DNA from: Lachnospiraceae bacterium
GTDB taxonomy: Bacteria > Bacillota > Clostridia > Lachnospirales > Lachnospiraceae
DNA: 50,313 nucleotides
NCBI GenBank assembly: GCA_017526985.1
Contig: JAFXQR010000075.1
Span: 1 to 50,313 of the forward strand
Direction of reading: 5' to 3'
Shown: one piece after another, positions 1 through 9,235 of the stretch
Position numbering within the stretch: position 1 is the stretch's first letter
Layout of the letters: every line of letters begins with the position of its first letter
Made by a program: the position numbers and the translations under genes
Notes under the pieces: model-generated
The model's database searches: none
What the model saw: the letters and a program-made list of their open reading frames with translations, nothing else
What the model was told of the DNA's origin: nothing

Positions 1-411
1 AAGCCGGAGGAGGTGATCCATATGTACTCGGAAGCAATTGCCTTTCTAGACCATAATACGGAACAGTACATGATCGAAGATATGACAAACCAGTTAAATG
101 CGCTGAAAAAAGAAAAGGCTGAACTCGAAAAGGAAACAGCTGATCTTGCAGAAAAAAAGTCCAAACTCGAAAAAGAAAAAAAGAATTGGGATGCCGAACG
201 CCAGGATTGGGATGCCGAACGCCAGGATTGGGATGCCGAACGCCAGAATTGGGATGCCGAACGCCAGGATTGGGATGCCGAACGCCAGAATTGGGATGCT
301 GAACGGCAGAACTTGAATGCCCAGCGTCAGGATCTTGAATCAGAAAATAAACGCCTGGCAGAGGAAATCGCACGCCTAAAAGAATTGTATGAAACCACTA
401 AAAATCCGTAA
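1..411 (+). CDS. Coiled-coil tail with WDAERQ heptad repeats, probably 3' end of a longer gene
   Basis: The reading frame is open at the left edge, so the 5' end may be missing. A GTG at 13 and an ATG at 22 are internal start candidates. The ATG follows a near-perfect Shine-Dalgarno match (AGGAGGTGAT, 8-17), so a complete small protein is also possible. The first ~30 residues ([11 protein letters not shown]) resemble the tail of Rpn/PD-(D/E)XK 'transposase-like' nucleases of Lachnospiraceae, recalled from memory. The rest is a charged coiled coil rich in Lys and Glu, with six near-identical heptads WDAERQ(D/N) and one degenerate heptad. No catalytic motif is visible. It is the only confident plus-strand gene and converges on the lipoprotein gene at 327-677, overlapping it by 85 bases. 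Confidence 0.6.
   Translation, partial: KPEEVIHMYSEAIAFLDHNTEQYMIEDMTNQLNALKKEKAELEKETADLAEKKSKLEKEKKNWDAERQDWDAERQDWDAERQNWDAERQDWDAERQNWDAERQNLNAQRQDLESENKRLAEEIARLKELYETTKNP
184..330 (+). repeat. 21-bp in-frame tandem repeat (7 units)
   Basis: Units start at 184, 205, 226, 247, 268, 289 and 310. Each encodes a heptad of the type (D/N)WDAERQ. The first six differ at only a few bases; the seventh is diverged. The period of exactly seven codons keeps the coiled-coil register, so copy-number change by slippage would lengthen the coil without a frameshift. Confidence 0.9.
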
Positions 412-677
412 CAAGCCACAGTGGCGGTTTTTCCGGTCTCATTTGAAGCTGCATCATAGTATGTTTCCGAAAGGAGCTTTCCATCCGGATCATATTCGCT
501 GACCATGTACTCCCCGTTTTCCTTTATCGTCTTCATCTGCCGGATTGCAGGTTTCTCCACTGCTGTCGCACTTACTATCGCTTCCCGGCCGGTATTTTCC
601 CCGGCTTGCTGCTGCGGTCCGCAACCGACACACAGGATCATCATGATCACATATAATAAACCATTTCGTACTTTCAA
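327..677 (-). CDS. Small lipoprotein of unknown function
   Basis: I choose the TTG start at 677 because GGAGGGG lies six bases upstream (684-690). It gives the lipoprotein signal MKVRNGLLYVIMMILCVGC, with lipobox Val-Gly-Cys. An ATG at 710 is the alternative but would put ten residues in front of the signal. After the Cys come about 95 residues with a DPDGKLLSETYY segment, resembling the YD/MORN-like strands of surface-exposed small lipoproteins. The product should be anchored on the outer face of the membrane. The last ~28 codons run over the convergent coiled-coil gene and look less protein-like, so the true C-terminus is uncertain. Function is not recognisable. Confidence 0.5.
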   Translation of the reverse strand: MKVRNGLLYVIMMILCVGCGPQQQAGENTGREAIVSATAVEKPAIRQMKTIKENGEYMVSEYDPDGKLLSETYYDAASNETGKTATVACYGFLVVSYNSFRRAISSARRLFSDSRS

Positions 678-735
678 GATCGTCCCCTCCAATTCTCCCC
701 TTTCAATCATATTGGCGAAAACTCAGGAAATTGTA

Positions 736-1269
736 TTATTCTAACGGAATAAATCCCTCCCGGTAATCGAGAATGATATAGGGATGTGACTTAGCATAGG
801 CATCCATCTGCTCATGCCATTTTTCAGATGTCTTTTGTTTCAGAAGATCGAGAGCAACTTTATTGATCGCTACACATGTAGGAGTCAGGCACACTTTGAG
901 CGTACCGTCCGGCATACGCATATAACGCAGGGGCCATGCACTGCATTCAAAGGGTTTATCTTCGGGCGGTAAGATACAGCCTTTCGTTGTATCGAGGAAC
1001 GGACAAGCTGCTTCTTCCTCCGGATCGTCCGTCCGGTAAAGATCCCGCAGATCCGTGATCACACCACTTCTATCAAACGCCCCTGCAGATTCCGGAATAT
1101 TCGCTTCCGCCAGCCGGATGTATTTTATGATCCGGCCCTTTGGATCCGTTTTATATTTCTCAACAAAATATGCCGGCAGTTTCGGTACTTCCCACAGACT
1201 CTGTCTGCGAAACGCGCAGCAGAAACGGCAAACGGCACATTCTTCTTTCCTCAATACTTCACTCAGCAT
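736..1269 (-). CDS. YkgJ-family cysteine-cluster protein
   Basis: 177 residues with an N-terminal C-x2-C-x2-CC cluster (C11, C14, C17, C18) and further cysteines in CPFLD...GC and PFECSAWPLRYM. This is the pattern of the YkgJ/UPF0153 'zinc- or iron-chelating' domain family. The family is thought to bind a metal or Fe-S cluster, and its biochemical role is mostly unknown. A last pair of cysteines lies in CLTPTC. The gene ends 15 bases before the GNAT-like gene upstream in transcription and probably forms a two-gene unit with it. It shows no link to the sulfur island to its right apart from being Cys-rich. Confidence 0.8.
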   Translation of the reverse strand: MLSEVLRKEECAVCRFCCAFRRQSLWEVPKLPAYFVEKYKTDPKGRIIKYIRLAEANIPESAGAFDRSGVITDLRDLYRTDDPEEEAACPFLDTTKGCILPPEDKPFECSAWPLRYMRMPDGTLKVCLTPTCVAINKVALDLLKQKTSEKWHEQMDAYAKSHPYIILDYREGFIPLE

Positions 1270-1284
1270 TTATATTCTCCCATT

Positions 1285-2208
1285 TTATGGTGTTTTCGCA
1301 TACACACAATGATACTTCTGCAGCAGCAGATCCGGATGGTAGCTCATCTTGGCCCGGCGCAGGCCTTCCAGCCCGATGTCTTCCTCCCGGTTGATCCATT
1401 CTGCGCCAAAGTCTGCCCGTAAACATGCCGCAAATCTTTGGTTAATAAAAGCAAACCCGCCATCTCTCGCATAGTCCCCATAGCTTTTCTCAAAGTGAAT
1501 ATCAAATACCCCCTCCGAGATCTTTGATGCAATGGACATCGCCACCGGCATTCCGTCCCCGGTATAAGCCACAGCACCGATGAGTCCTAAGTCTTCCCAA
1601 TGATTGCAGGCTTCGTAGATCTCATCCCGTTCCACAAAGGCCGAATCCACGCGTTCTTCCTGGCTGTCAAACCAGCTTTCTTCCACTTCCACGATATCTT
1701 TGCAAAACTGCTCGTCAAACGCCGTCTGCACCTTAAGCGTACAGTCCGGATATATAGCGGCAAAGTGTTTCACATGGTTGCGTTTCTTCTGATTGTTTCG
1801 CCCTGACAGTTCCGACAGATGAGCTGCGGTATAGAGATAATCCGTATTCCCGGGATCCGTCAGTATCTCCAATTCTTTCAGACCAGAAAGTGTCTTCGCC
1901 TGCTCCTCCGTCAGATAGATAAACTTCAGATCCTTCTTTTTCTCTGCCCGGTCTTTTAATGCCAACTGTACCGCATGCTCAATATCCCCATCGCCCAGCG
2001 GAAATGCCAGGCCATCTCTGCCGGCCAGTCCTCTTCCGCAGTATTTTCGGAACAGAAAGCCATCCTGCTCTGCGATCTTGGTGTTATACTTTTCTCGCAG
2101 CAAAAAAAGATTCGCAGCAGCCGCATCGCTGCCACGCATCCCTGCCCGTTCCATATATTCCCGTATCCCCGGGATATCCTCTACCTGAGGTGTTCGCCAG
2201 TCCATCAT
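1285..2208 (-). CDS. DUF2156 / LPG synthetase-type GNAT-fold protein
   Basis: This matches the C-terminal catalytic domain of phosphatidylglycerol lysyltransferases (PF09924/DUF2156), a double GNAT fold. It is recognised by the segments FPLGDGD, the KKRNHVKHF basic helix and the C-terminal FINQRF...WINREEDIG...LRRAKMSY. It has no membrane segments, so it is the soluble stand-alone form common in Clostridia rather than MprF. Such proteins may transfer aminoacyl groups; the substrate is unknown. I place the start at the ATG pair 2208/2205, behind GGTGG, rather than at 2268. It runs ahead of the YkgJ-like gene with a 15-base gap, so the two are probably cotranscribed. Confidence 0.75.
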   Translation of the reverse strand: MMDWRTPQVEDIPGIREYMERAGMRGSDAAAANLFLLREKYNTKIAEQDGFLFRKYCGRGLAGRDGLAFPLGDGDIEHAVQLALKDRAEKKKDLKFIYLTEEQAKTLSGLKELEILTDPGNTDYLYTAAHLSELSGRNNQKKRNHVKHFAAIYPDCTLKVQTAFDEQFCKDIVEVEESWFDSQEERVDSAFVERDEIYEACNHWEDLGLIGAVAYTGDGMPVAMSIASKISEGVFDIHFEKSYGDYARDGGFAFINQRFAACLRADFGAEWINREEDIGLEGLRRAKMSYHPDLLLQKYHCVYAKTP

Positions 2209-2444
2209 CTTTTTCCACCAATCACTTTTTTCAGAACCTGACCATCGTCCGATTACGGCAGTCCACATTAGAAGAATACTTCAACAATAGCAGTCTGTCA
2301 TCACTTAGTATGTATAATAGCTTATTCCACAGACTTTATCCACTTAAAATTTGTCGCAGGCCATTTCAGATCTTGATATCACTATGGATTCCCTGCATCC
2401 CACGGAAGTCTCTGCTATCGTAATCGCGCAGCATTCTCTATTAC

Positions 2445-2471
2445 AAAAAAGAAACCGGATCATCCGGCTTC
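2445..2471 (-). terminator. Terminator of the mar-like/metNIQ1/lysR1 operon
   Basis: On the minus strand a 9-bp stem (GAAGCCGGA / TCCGGTTTC, one G-U) with loop TGA is followed by CTTTTTT. The lysR1 stop codon lies inside the hairpin loop, so coding and termination overlap. It closes the long operon that begins near 12100. Confidence 0.8.
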
Positions 2472-3392
2472 CCCTTGTACACCTTTCAAATAGTATTTCA
2501 GTTCTTCAATGTATTCCTCTCCCATCTTGCTTAGGATACTGTTCTTTTTTGTGATATATCCGATCTCCATGATACTGTTGGGGTTTTCTTCATCTTCGTG
2601 GAAGGGCACCACCACATAGCCATCCCCGTTCAGATCCCCGGAGATGATGCCGGAACACAGCGTATATCCGTGCAACCCCACCATCAGGTTCAGCATCGTG
2701 GATCGGTCATTGACCTGCACCGTCTGCGAATATACCTTTTCACTCAGGATCTCTTCCGCCAGATACACCTCATCTCCTTCCTGTTCAAAGGAAAGACAGG
2801 GGTACGGTTCCAGCTGCTCCATGCTGATGCTCTTCTCTTTTGCCAGCGGATGCTGATCCCAGAGATATACATAAGCCCGGCATTTGATCAGCGGATGAAA
2901 GATCACCCCCTGCTCCGTCATCAGCTTCCGCAGCATCTTCTCGTTCCTGGCACTTACATAGAGCACACCGATCTCACTTTTTAAAGATCCCACGTCTGTC
3001 AGCACCGTCTTGGTCTGCGTCTCGCGGATGGCAAAATCAAACTGCTTCATATCGTATCGCTTCGCCATTTCCACAAAGGCTTTGACCGCAAAGGAATAGT
3101 GCTGGGTGGAGACACCGAATTTGCGCCGGTAATTTCCCTCCCCTTCATACTTCTGCACCAGCATCGTATAATGCCGGTACAGGTTCCGGATATCATTCAA
3201 AAACTCCGTTCCTTCCGGAGTCGGGATCACGCCTTTGTGTGTTCGTAAAAAGATGGTGATCCCCATCTCATTTTCCAGTTCCTGGATGGCGCTCGTCAGC
3301 GTAGGCTGTACAATGTAGAGTTTTTCGGAAGCCTTGCTCATAGAGCCGCATTCCTCTATGGTAAGGGCATACAATGCCTGCTGTAATGTCAT
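2460..3392 (-). CDS. LysR-family regulator of sulfur/methionine genes (paralogue 1)
   Basis: 310 residues. An N-terminal winged helix-turn-helix (about residues 1-60, GSMSKASEKLYIVQPTLTSAIQELE) is followed by a two-lobed effector domain (about 90-300). It starts at the ATG with GGAG upstream. It is the last gene of the operon containing the nitrogenase-like D-K-H-B genes and metN1-metI1-metQ1. It is a close paralogue of the gene at 46621: most of the effector domain is identical, including NDRSTMLNLMVGL and YTLCSGIIS. LysR regulators of the CysB/CysL/YtlI type activate sulfur assimilation genes, so an activator responding to a sulfur metabolite is likely. The ligand cannot be told from sequence. 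Confidence 0.9.
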   Translation of the reverse strand: MTLQQALYALTIEECGSMSKASEKLYIVQPTLTSAIQELENEMGITIFLRTHKGVIPTPEGTEFLNDIRNLYRHYTMLVQKYEGEGNYRRKFGVSTQHYSFAVKAFVEMAKRYDMKQFDFAIRETQTKTVLTDVGSLKSEIGVLYVSARNEKMLRKLMTEQGVIFHPLIKCRAYVYLWDQHPLAKEKSISMEQLEPYPCLSFEQEGDEVYLAEEILSEKVYSQTVQVNDRSTMLNLMVGLHGYTLCSGIISGDLNGDGYVVVPFHEDEENPNSIMEIGYITKKNSILSKMGEEYIEELKYYLKGVQGEAG

Positions 3393-3423
3393 TTTTCGTT
3401 CTCCATTATCACTTCGTTCTTCT

Positions 3424-4233
3424 TTATATCTTCTCGGAAGTAAGCCTCACCTCTGCACGTCCATAGATTTCTTCCGTATCTTTTCCCATTGCGATCCTGA
3501 TCGTCTCTTTTTCAAACCATACCTTCACCGGCACCCACATGGGAAATCCGGTATAAGGATCTTCCTCAATTCTTGGTACATATTCTTTTTGTTTTCCGTT
3601 CTTATCTTTCAATATGATCCTGTCGCGGACGGTTGCAAAACGGATGATATTTCCGTCCTCATCAAATCCCAGAGAGCCTTTTTCCGCATGCATCGGATCC
3701 CTGTGCGGATTGAAAGGATGCAGCGTACCAAACTCCGTATACAGTTCCGTTTGAAACACGGATTCAATGGATACCAGACCACCGTCTTCATCGAATTCTG
3801 CACCCAGATCCGTTACGATCATCCCGTACTTTGTTGCAAAATTCATTTTGTCTTTGTTAAAGATCGTAATGCTTTTCACATATCCGCTGCGGTCAAAATA
3901 CACGCACTGCATTTTGCTGCTGACACTGCTGTTCCCCACCGACAGCCGATCCATATCCGCCTCCTCATACTCATCCTCTTCGGTATGATAGGCGCTGATC
4001 TTTCCATAGGTGGGAAAAACCCTCTTGATCGTTCCACATTCATAAAAAGTGATCAACTCTGCATGCAGTTTGCCCACCTGTGTTTCGATCACGGTACGAT
4101 CCTGCAGGTAGATACTGCGAAGGGCACCGGACGGATAACGGTCCAGTGCCTCGCGATATCTTTTTCTCACATCGGAAGAATCATAACAGGGTACTAAATT
4201 ACCATATGCGGTTTTGATCCGAAACGGGATCAT
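3424..4233 (-). CDS. Conserved protein of unknown function in the methionine-transport operon
   Basis: 269 residues with no signal peptide or membrane segment. The sequence is rich in beta-hairpin repeats of MORN/WG-like appearance (YPSGALRSIYL, FDRSGYVKSITIF, FDEDGNIIRFATV), suggesting an elongated beta structure. It starts at the ATG behind AAAGGAG. It lies 12 bases after metQ1 and 31 bases before lysR1, so it is surely cotranscribed with the methionine transporter. I do not recognise the family and assign no function. An accessory role in transport or in sensing for the downstream LysR is only a guess from position. Confidence 0.7.
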   Translation of the reverse strand: MIPFRIKTAYGNLVPCYDSSDVRKRYREALDRYPSGALRSIYLQDRTVIETQVGKLHAELITFYECGTIKRVFPTYGKISAYHTEEDEYEEADMDRLSVGNSSVSSKMQCVYFDRSGYVKSITIFNKDKMNFATKYGMIVTDLGAEFDEDGGLVSIESVFQTELYTEFGTLHPFNPHRDPMHAEKGSLGFDEDGNIIRFATVRDRIILKDKNGKQKEYVPRIEEDPYTGFPMWVPVKVWFEKETIRIAMGKDTEEIYGRAEVRLTSEKI

Positions 4234-4245
4234 TCCGTGACTCCT

Positions 4246-5133
4246 TTATTCGGTTACGACCGGGATCACGGCACCGTTGTAGTTGCCTGCGATCCAGTCC
4301 TGCACCTCTTTGGAACGGAGCACTTCTACAAAAGTCTTGATTGCTTCGTTATCCGCATCCTCGGCGCGTACGGCAATGATGTTTGCATACGGACTGTCCG
4401 CCTTCTCCTGGAACAGGAAGTTGGCGCTAATGCCGGATTCCAGATACTTGTTGGTATTGGTGATGAAGAAATCATAATCCGCTCTGGTCGGGATGATCTG
4501 CGCGGAATCCAGTTCTACGATCTCGATCGGCTTCGTGTATTCTTCAATATCCGATACCGTTGCGGAAAGCACCTTGGTAGTCTCTTCGTTCAGTTTGATA
4601 AATCCGTTTGCCTCCAGGATCAGCAGCGCTCTGTACTCATTGGTACCGTCGTTCGGGATCGCTACTACAGCCTCTGCCGGCAGTTCGTCCACAGATGCAT
4701 ACTTCTCGGAATATGCCGTGATCGGTTCTACATGGATATCTCCGGCATTCACCAGATCCCAGCCGTTTACTGCATTCTGGTCTGCCAGATACGGCCAATG
4801 CTGGAAGAAGTTGAAATCGATCTCACCGGCAACCAGTTTCTCATTTGTCGTCGCATCTGCAGCGGTAGCCACCAGTTCTACCTTAATCCCTTTTTCTTCC
4901 AGAAGCGGTGCTGCATATTCAATGATCTCGGAATGCGGTGTCAGATCCGTAATACCTTTCAGTACCACCAGTCCGTCAGCATCGGCAGCATGCGTCTCCG
5001 TCTCTTCCGCCGCCTGTACCACGGTCGGAATACTTTCCTCTGCTCCGCATCCTGCCAATAATGCTCCCGAAAGCGCTACGATTCCTGATATGGTTGCTGC
5101 TGCTCCTGCTTTAAAAATAGATAATCTTTTCAT
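4246..5133 (-). CDS. metQ: Methionine ABC transporter substrate-binding lipoprotein MetQ (copy 1)
   Basis: NlpA/MetQ-family binding protein of 295 residues. The signal peptide ends in the lipobox LAGC (Cys29), so the protein is a lipoprotein on the outer membrane face. Family motifs include TDLTPHSEIIEYAAPLLEEKGI, DFNFFQHWPYL and AIPNDGTNEYRALLILE. It captures methionine or related thioethers for MetNI. Its ATG overlaps the metI1 stop by four bases (ATGA) and is preceded by AAAGGAGG. Because it is cotranscribed with a methylthio-alkane-reductase-like system, its true ligand might be a methylthio compound rather than methionine. Confidence 0.93.
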   Translation of the reverse strand: MKRLSIFKAGAAATISGIVALSGALLAGCGAEESIPTVVQAAEETETHAADADGLVVLKGITDLTPHSEIIEYAAPLLEEKGIKVELVATAADATTNEKLVAGEIDFNFFQHWPYLADQNAVNGWDLVNAGDIHVEPITAYSEKYASVDELPAEAVVAIPNDGTNEYRALLILEANGFIKLNEETTKVLSATVSDIEEYTKPIEIVELDSAQIIPTRADYDFFITNTNKYLESGISANFLFQEKADSPYANIIAVRAEDADNEAIKTFVEVLRSKEVQDWIAGNYNGAVIPVVTE

Positions 5134-5957
5134 AGTATTGCCTCCTTTTTGACAACGATCGTTTTTTCTTCTCTCTTATTTTCAATATTCTGTTGTGTGT
5201 TTTTATTTCTGTTTACTCTGTGCGCTTTGATTCCGCCGTCTGCGGTTGCCAGCAGGCATCGTTTCTTCAGGATCCGATTAGATATGAATGATCCCGCCCA
5301 CTGTGTACCCTGTACCAAAAGTACCAGAATATAAATGCAGGCGAACAGCACTTCATGCTGAAATCGCTGGTAACCGAATCGTACTGCGATGTCTCCGATC
5401 CCACCTGCCCCGAACATTCCTGCCAGTGCTGTCATGGAGATCACTCCGATCACCGCTACGGTAAAACCTCTCAATAATGATGGTAAGGTTTCCGGAAGCA
5501 GAATCCTGGTGATGATCTGAAAATTTGTACTTCCTAAAGACCTGGCTGCTTCGATCTTGCCTTTGCCGATCTCTAAAAGACTGGATTCCACGATCCTGGC
5601 ATACATCGGGATACAGCTTGCTGCGATCGCGATGATGCAAGCATTGGTACCGTAGGACTTTCCAAAAATGGCTCTGGCTACCGGAATCATAATGATGATC
5701 ATCACCATCTGCGGCAGCGACCGTAATATATTGATCAGTCCGCCCAATACAGTATAGGCACCGCGAGCCGGAAACAATCCGTCCGGACACATGATCGTGA
5801 GGACAATCCCACCCACCAGCCCGAACACTAACATGATCAACGACGAAACAATGGTCATATAAAGGGTGTCTCCTATGGCTCCGATCAGTCCGCTCCAGAC
5901 TTTTGCGGAGAAGGAGGCCTTTATCACTTCCCATAAGGGAGTATCCAACAAACTCAT
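5130..5957 (-). CDS. metI: Methionine ABC transporter permease MetI (copy 1) with C-terminal extension
   Basis: MetI-type permease with about five membrane helices and the BPD-transport EAA loop (EAARSLGSTNFQIITRILLPETLPSLL). At 275 residues it is about 55 longer than the second MetI in this window (219). The extra part is a basic, hydrophilic tail after ISNRILKKR that ends in KREEKTIVVKKEAIL and should lie in the cytoplasm. The start is the ATG behind AGGAGAAAGG. The stop overlaps metQ1. The tail has no motif that I recognise. Confidence 0.92.
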   Translation of the reverse strand: MSLLDTPLWEVIKASFSAKVWSGLIGAIGDTLYMTIVSSLIMLVFGLVGGIVLTIMCPDGLFPARGAYTVLGGLINILRSLPQMVMIIIMIPVARAIFGKSYGTNACIIAIAASCIPMYARIVESSLLEIGKGKIEAARSLGSTNFQIITRILLPETLPSLLRGFTVAVIGVISMTALAGMFGAGGIGDIAVRFGYQRFQHEVLFACIYILVLLVQGTQWAGSFISNRILKKRCLLATADGGIKAHRVNRNKNTQQNIENKREEKTIVVKKEAIL

Positions 5958-5999
5958 TTTTCCTTTCTCCTTTCTGTTCTGTTTTCTATTTCAGATTGA

Positions 6000-6788
6000 T
6001 CAGATTCCTTCCCCGTCCGTGAAGTTCTCTGCTCTTCTGAACTCTTTTGATACTTTGGCGAACAACTCGCCGGTCTTGCTCTGCGGGTTGCGGAAGATAT
6101 CTGCTACCGCACCGCTTTCCGTGATCTGTCCGTTCTCCAGTACTGCCATCTTGTCGCAGCTGTAACGAATCGCATCCAGTTCATGGGTGATCATCAGGAT
6201 CGTTATACCAAGTCTCTCATTGATGTCCTTCAGCAGATCCAGGATGTTTAATGTAGTCTGCGGATCCAGCGCTGAAGTAGCTTCATCACTAAGAAGCACA
6301 TCCGGTTGACCGATCAGTGTTCTGGCGATACCGACTCTCTGTTTCTGCCCACCGGATAAACCTCCGGGATAGGCTTTTAACTTATCTGCCAGCCCCACCA
6401 GTTCTGCCGTTTCCTGCACCCGTTTTTTGATCTCGGCTTTTTTGACACCTTCGATCTCCAGCGGATAGGCGATATTCTTTTCTACGGTCATCGCTTCAAA
6501 CAGGTTGAAATTCTGAAAGATCATACCGACTTTCCGACGTTCCTGCCGAAGTTCTTTTCCCTTCAGTTTCACCACATCCACACCATCCACCAGGATCTCT
6601 CCGGCATCCGGCGTTTCCAGACGGTTGATACATCTGGCCAGTGTCGATTTGCCGGCCCCGGAAAAACCGATGATGCCGTAGATCTCGCCTTTATCCACCG
6701 ACAGATTTACATTTCGCAATACCTGCAGTTCCCGTCCGCTGACGTTAAATGCTTTGCTTACATTTCTGATATCCAAATATCCGCTCAC
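6000..6788 (-). CDS. metN: Methionine ABC transporter ATPase MetN (copy 1), lacking the regulatory NIL domain
   Basis: ABC ATPase with Walker A (GFSGAGKST), Q-loop, signature LSGGQKQRV, Walker B (DVLLSDEATSALD) and switch His. Canonical MetN is about 340 residues, with a C-terminal ACT-like NIL domain that binds methionine and shuts transport down (transinhibition). This copy ends at residue 262, shortly after the nucleotide-binding domain, whereas the copy at 48540 keeps the domain. It should therefore not be inhibited by cytoplasmic methionine. It sits 34 bases after the NifB-like gene and 42 bases before metI1. Confidence 0.93.
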   Translation of the reverse strand: MSGYLDIRNVSKAFNVSGRELQVLRNVNLSVDKGEIYGIIGFSGAGKSTLARCINRLETPDAGEILVDGVDVVKLKGKELRQERRKVGMIFQNFNLFEAMTVEKNIAYPLEIEGVKKAEIKKRVQETAELVGLADKLKAYPGGLSGGQKQRVGIARTLIGQPDVLLSDEATSALDPQTTLNILDLLKDINERLGITILMITHELDAIRYSCDKMAVLENGQITESGAVADIFRNPQSKTGELFAKVSKEFRRAENFTDGEGI

Positions 6789-6822
6789 TAGTTTCTCACC
6801 TCTTATCTAAGGCGGGCTTTCT

Positions 6823-8103
6823 TTATCCGTGGCTGAAGTTTTCCACCACCTCTGCATCGTAGTCTTTGTACAACTCTGTATGCAGATCCTTGCCGCTTCC
6901 CGGAATACCGATGGCGTCTGCCCTGCAGTGTTTGCAGTGACGGAACACTTCCAGATATTTACCTGCTTCTGCCCTTACCTGCTCCAGCATTTTACAATCC
7001 GGTGCCGGAACATCCGCCATCTGGTTCTGCGGGATCAGCGGTAAGATATTTAAGAGCGAAGCGCCCAGCTCATGCATCTTTCTTGCCACCTCCGGGATAT
7101 GATGATCGTTGATCCCCGGTACCAGTACCGAATTGATCTTTACCACCAGTCCCAGTTCTGCCGCCCTTTTGATCCCCTCGATCTGATGCGCGATCAGCAG
7201 TTTTGCCGCTTCCACACCGGTATGTGCCACATTGTTCTCATCGATCACAAAGTCATTGATCTTTGCTTCGATCTCCGGATCGATCGCATTGACCGTCACC
7301 GTTACCGTATCGATCCCCAGCGCCGCCATCCGTTCTACTTTTCCCGGCAATCCAAATCCATTTGTCGATAAGCAGCACACCATCTCGGGGTATTCCTTTT
7401 TGACCAATTCAAATGTATCCAGTGCGTTGTCTGTTGCCAGAGTATCGCCGGGGCCGGCAATACCCACCACTGCCAGTTCCGGACAAAGTTCTTTGGCTTT
7501 CCGGATGATCTCTAAACTTTCCTCCGGCTTTAATACCAGGGACGAAACCCCGGGCCGGATGACCGACTTATCGATCTTTCTGGTACAGAATTTGCAACCG
7601 ATATTACATTTGGGACTTACGGGAAGATGGATACGACCGCGCGACATATGCGCCTGAAAATTCATACAGGGATGTTTCTTGGAAAGATGTTTAAAGTTCG
7701 AAAGACTGTCGGAAGTGATGGTCTTGATTCGTTCTTTTTCTTTTTCCAGAAATCTGGGATCCACAATGGATACCCTTGATTTCAACACCGCCCGCAGGAT
7801 CTGCAGCACACTCTGTTCCATTTCGATCGGTTCGATATCGTACTTCAGCAGTACTTCTCTTGCCCCTCCGCCGATACACTCCGCAAACACCACATTACAG
7901 TCTGCGATCGTCTCGACGACTCGCTGCATTCGATCGTTGTGGTGCTGATGTTCGAGACAGGCTCTGTCCACCAGCCGGATATCTACTTTTTCATATTCTT
8001 TTGCTTCCGTGTCCACTTCGTATATATCGAAGCGTTCCGCTGCACCAAAATGCCGGTCTACCAGGAAGCCCATACTTGTTGCGAATGCAGCTCGTAGTTT
8101 CAT
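6823..8103 (-). CDS. NifB-like radical SAM cofactor maturase with N-terminal NifX-type domain
   Basis: 426 residues. Residues 1-105 look like a dinitrogenase iron-molybdenum cofactor domain (NifX/NafY type: FATSMGFLVDRHFGAAERFDIYEV). A NifB-type radical SAM core follows, with HPC (Cys146), CNIGCKFC (C166, C170, C173), RPGVSS and a C-terminal CKHCRADAIG motif (C390, C393). In the usual NifB-NifX fusion the NifX part is C-terminal; here the order is reversed. NifB makes NifB-co, the [8Fe-9S-C] core of nitrogenase cofactors, from SAM and Fe-S clusters. Its presence argues that the neighbouring D/K-like proteins carry such a cofactor. The equivalent in the methylthio-alkane reductase operon is MarB. 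Confidence 0.88.
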   Translation of the reverse strand: MKLRAAFATSMGFLVDRHFGAAERFDIYEVDTEAKEYEKVDIRLVDRACLEHQHHNDRMQRVVETIADCNVVFAECIGGGAREVLLKYDIEPIEMEQSVLQILRAVLKSRVSIVDPRFLEKEKERIKTITSDSLSNFKHLSKKHPCMNFQAHMSRGRIHLPVSPKCNIGCKFCTRKIDKSVIRPGVSSLVLKPEESLEIIRKAKELCPELAVVGIAGPGDTLATDNALDTFELVKKEYPEMVCCLSTNGFGLPGKVERMAALGIDTVTVTVNAIDPEIEAKINDFVIDENNVAHTGVEAAKLLIAHQIEGIKRAAELGLVVKINSVLVPGINDHHIPEVARKMHELGASLLNILPLIPQNQMADVPAPDCKMLEQVRAEAGKYLEVFRHCKHCRADAIGIPGSGKDLHTELYKDYDAEVVENFSHG

Positions 8104-8156
8104 GTTTTTGCTCCTGTAATTTTCAATATTGCCTTTGTTTTCGTTACCTATGCTTA

Positions 8157-8243
8157 CACCTCATCCGGCGCTAGCGCGCCACCTTCCCCTCAAGGGGAAG
8201 GCAAGAAGGATATCGCTTCATCCAACTCAAGGGGAAGGCAAGT
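8157..8243. repeat. Intergenic palindromic repeat element (REP/BOX-like)
   Basis: Two nested palindromes occur: GGCGCTAGCGCGCC (8167-8180) and CCTTCCCCTCAAGGGGAAGG (8182-8201). A partial second copy of the GGGGAAGGCAAG part follows at 8228-8241. The same core recurs at 17442-17460. This type of 'CCTCATCCG...CACCTTCCCC' element is common between genes of Clostridia. Here it separates the nifH-like and nifB-like genes. Confidence 0.75.
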
Positions 8244-8259
8244 GGGATATCATTTCATT

Positions 8260-9180
<921 letters not shown>

Positions 9181-9235
9181 TTAAACTGCCTGTTATAAAT
9201 TTCCGGAAACCTTGCAGTTCCTAATCGTTACTTAT

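Noticed and set aside
505-744. Plus-strand ORF opposite the lipoprotein gene
   Set aside because: Shadow of the minus-strand lipoprotein, which has a lipobox and ribosome binding site; the plus-strand frame has neither.
3334-4197. Plus-strand ORFs opposite lysR1, the unknown gene and metQ1
   Set aside because: Translations are rich in Cys, His and Arg runs typical of antisense frames; minus-strand genes are well supported.
8157-8243. CRISPR array
   Set aside because: Only two partial copies of a palindromic element, with no regular spacers; no cas genes in the window.
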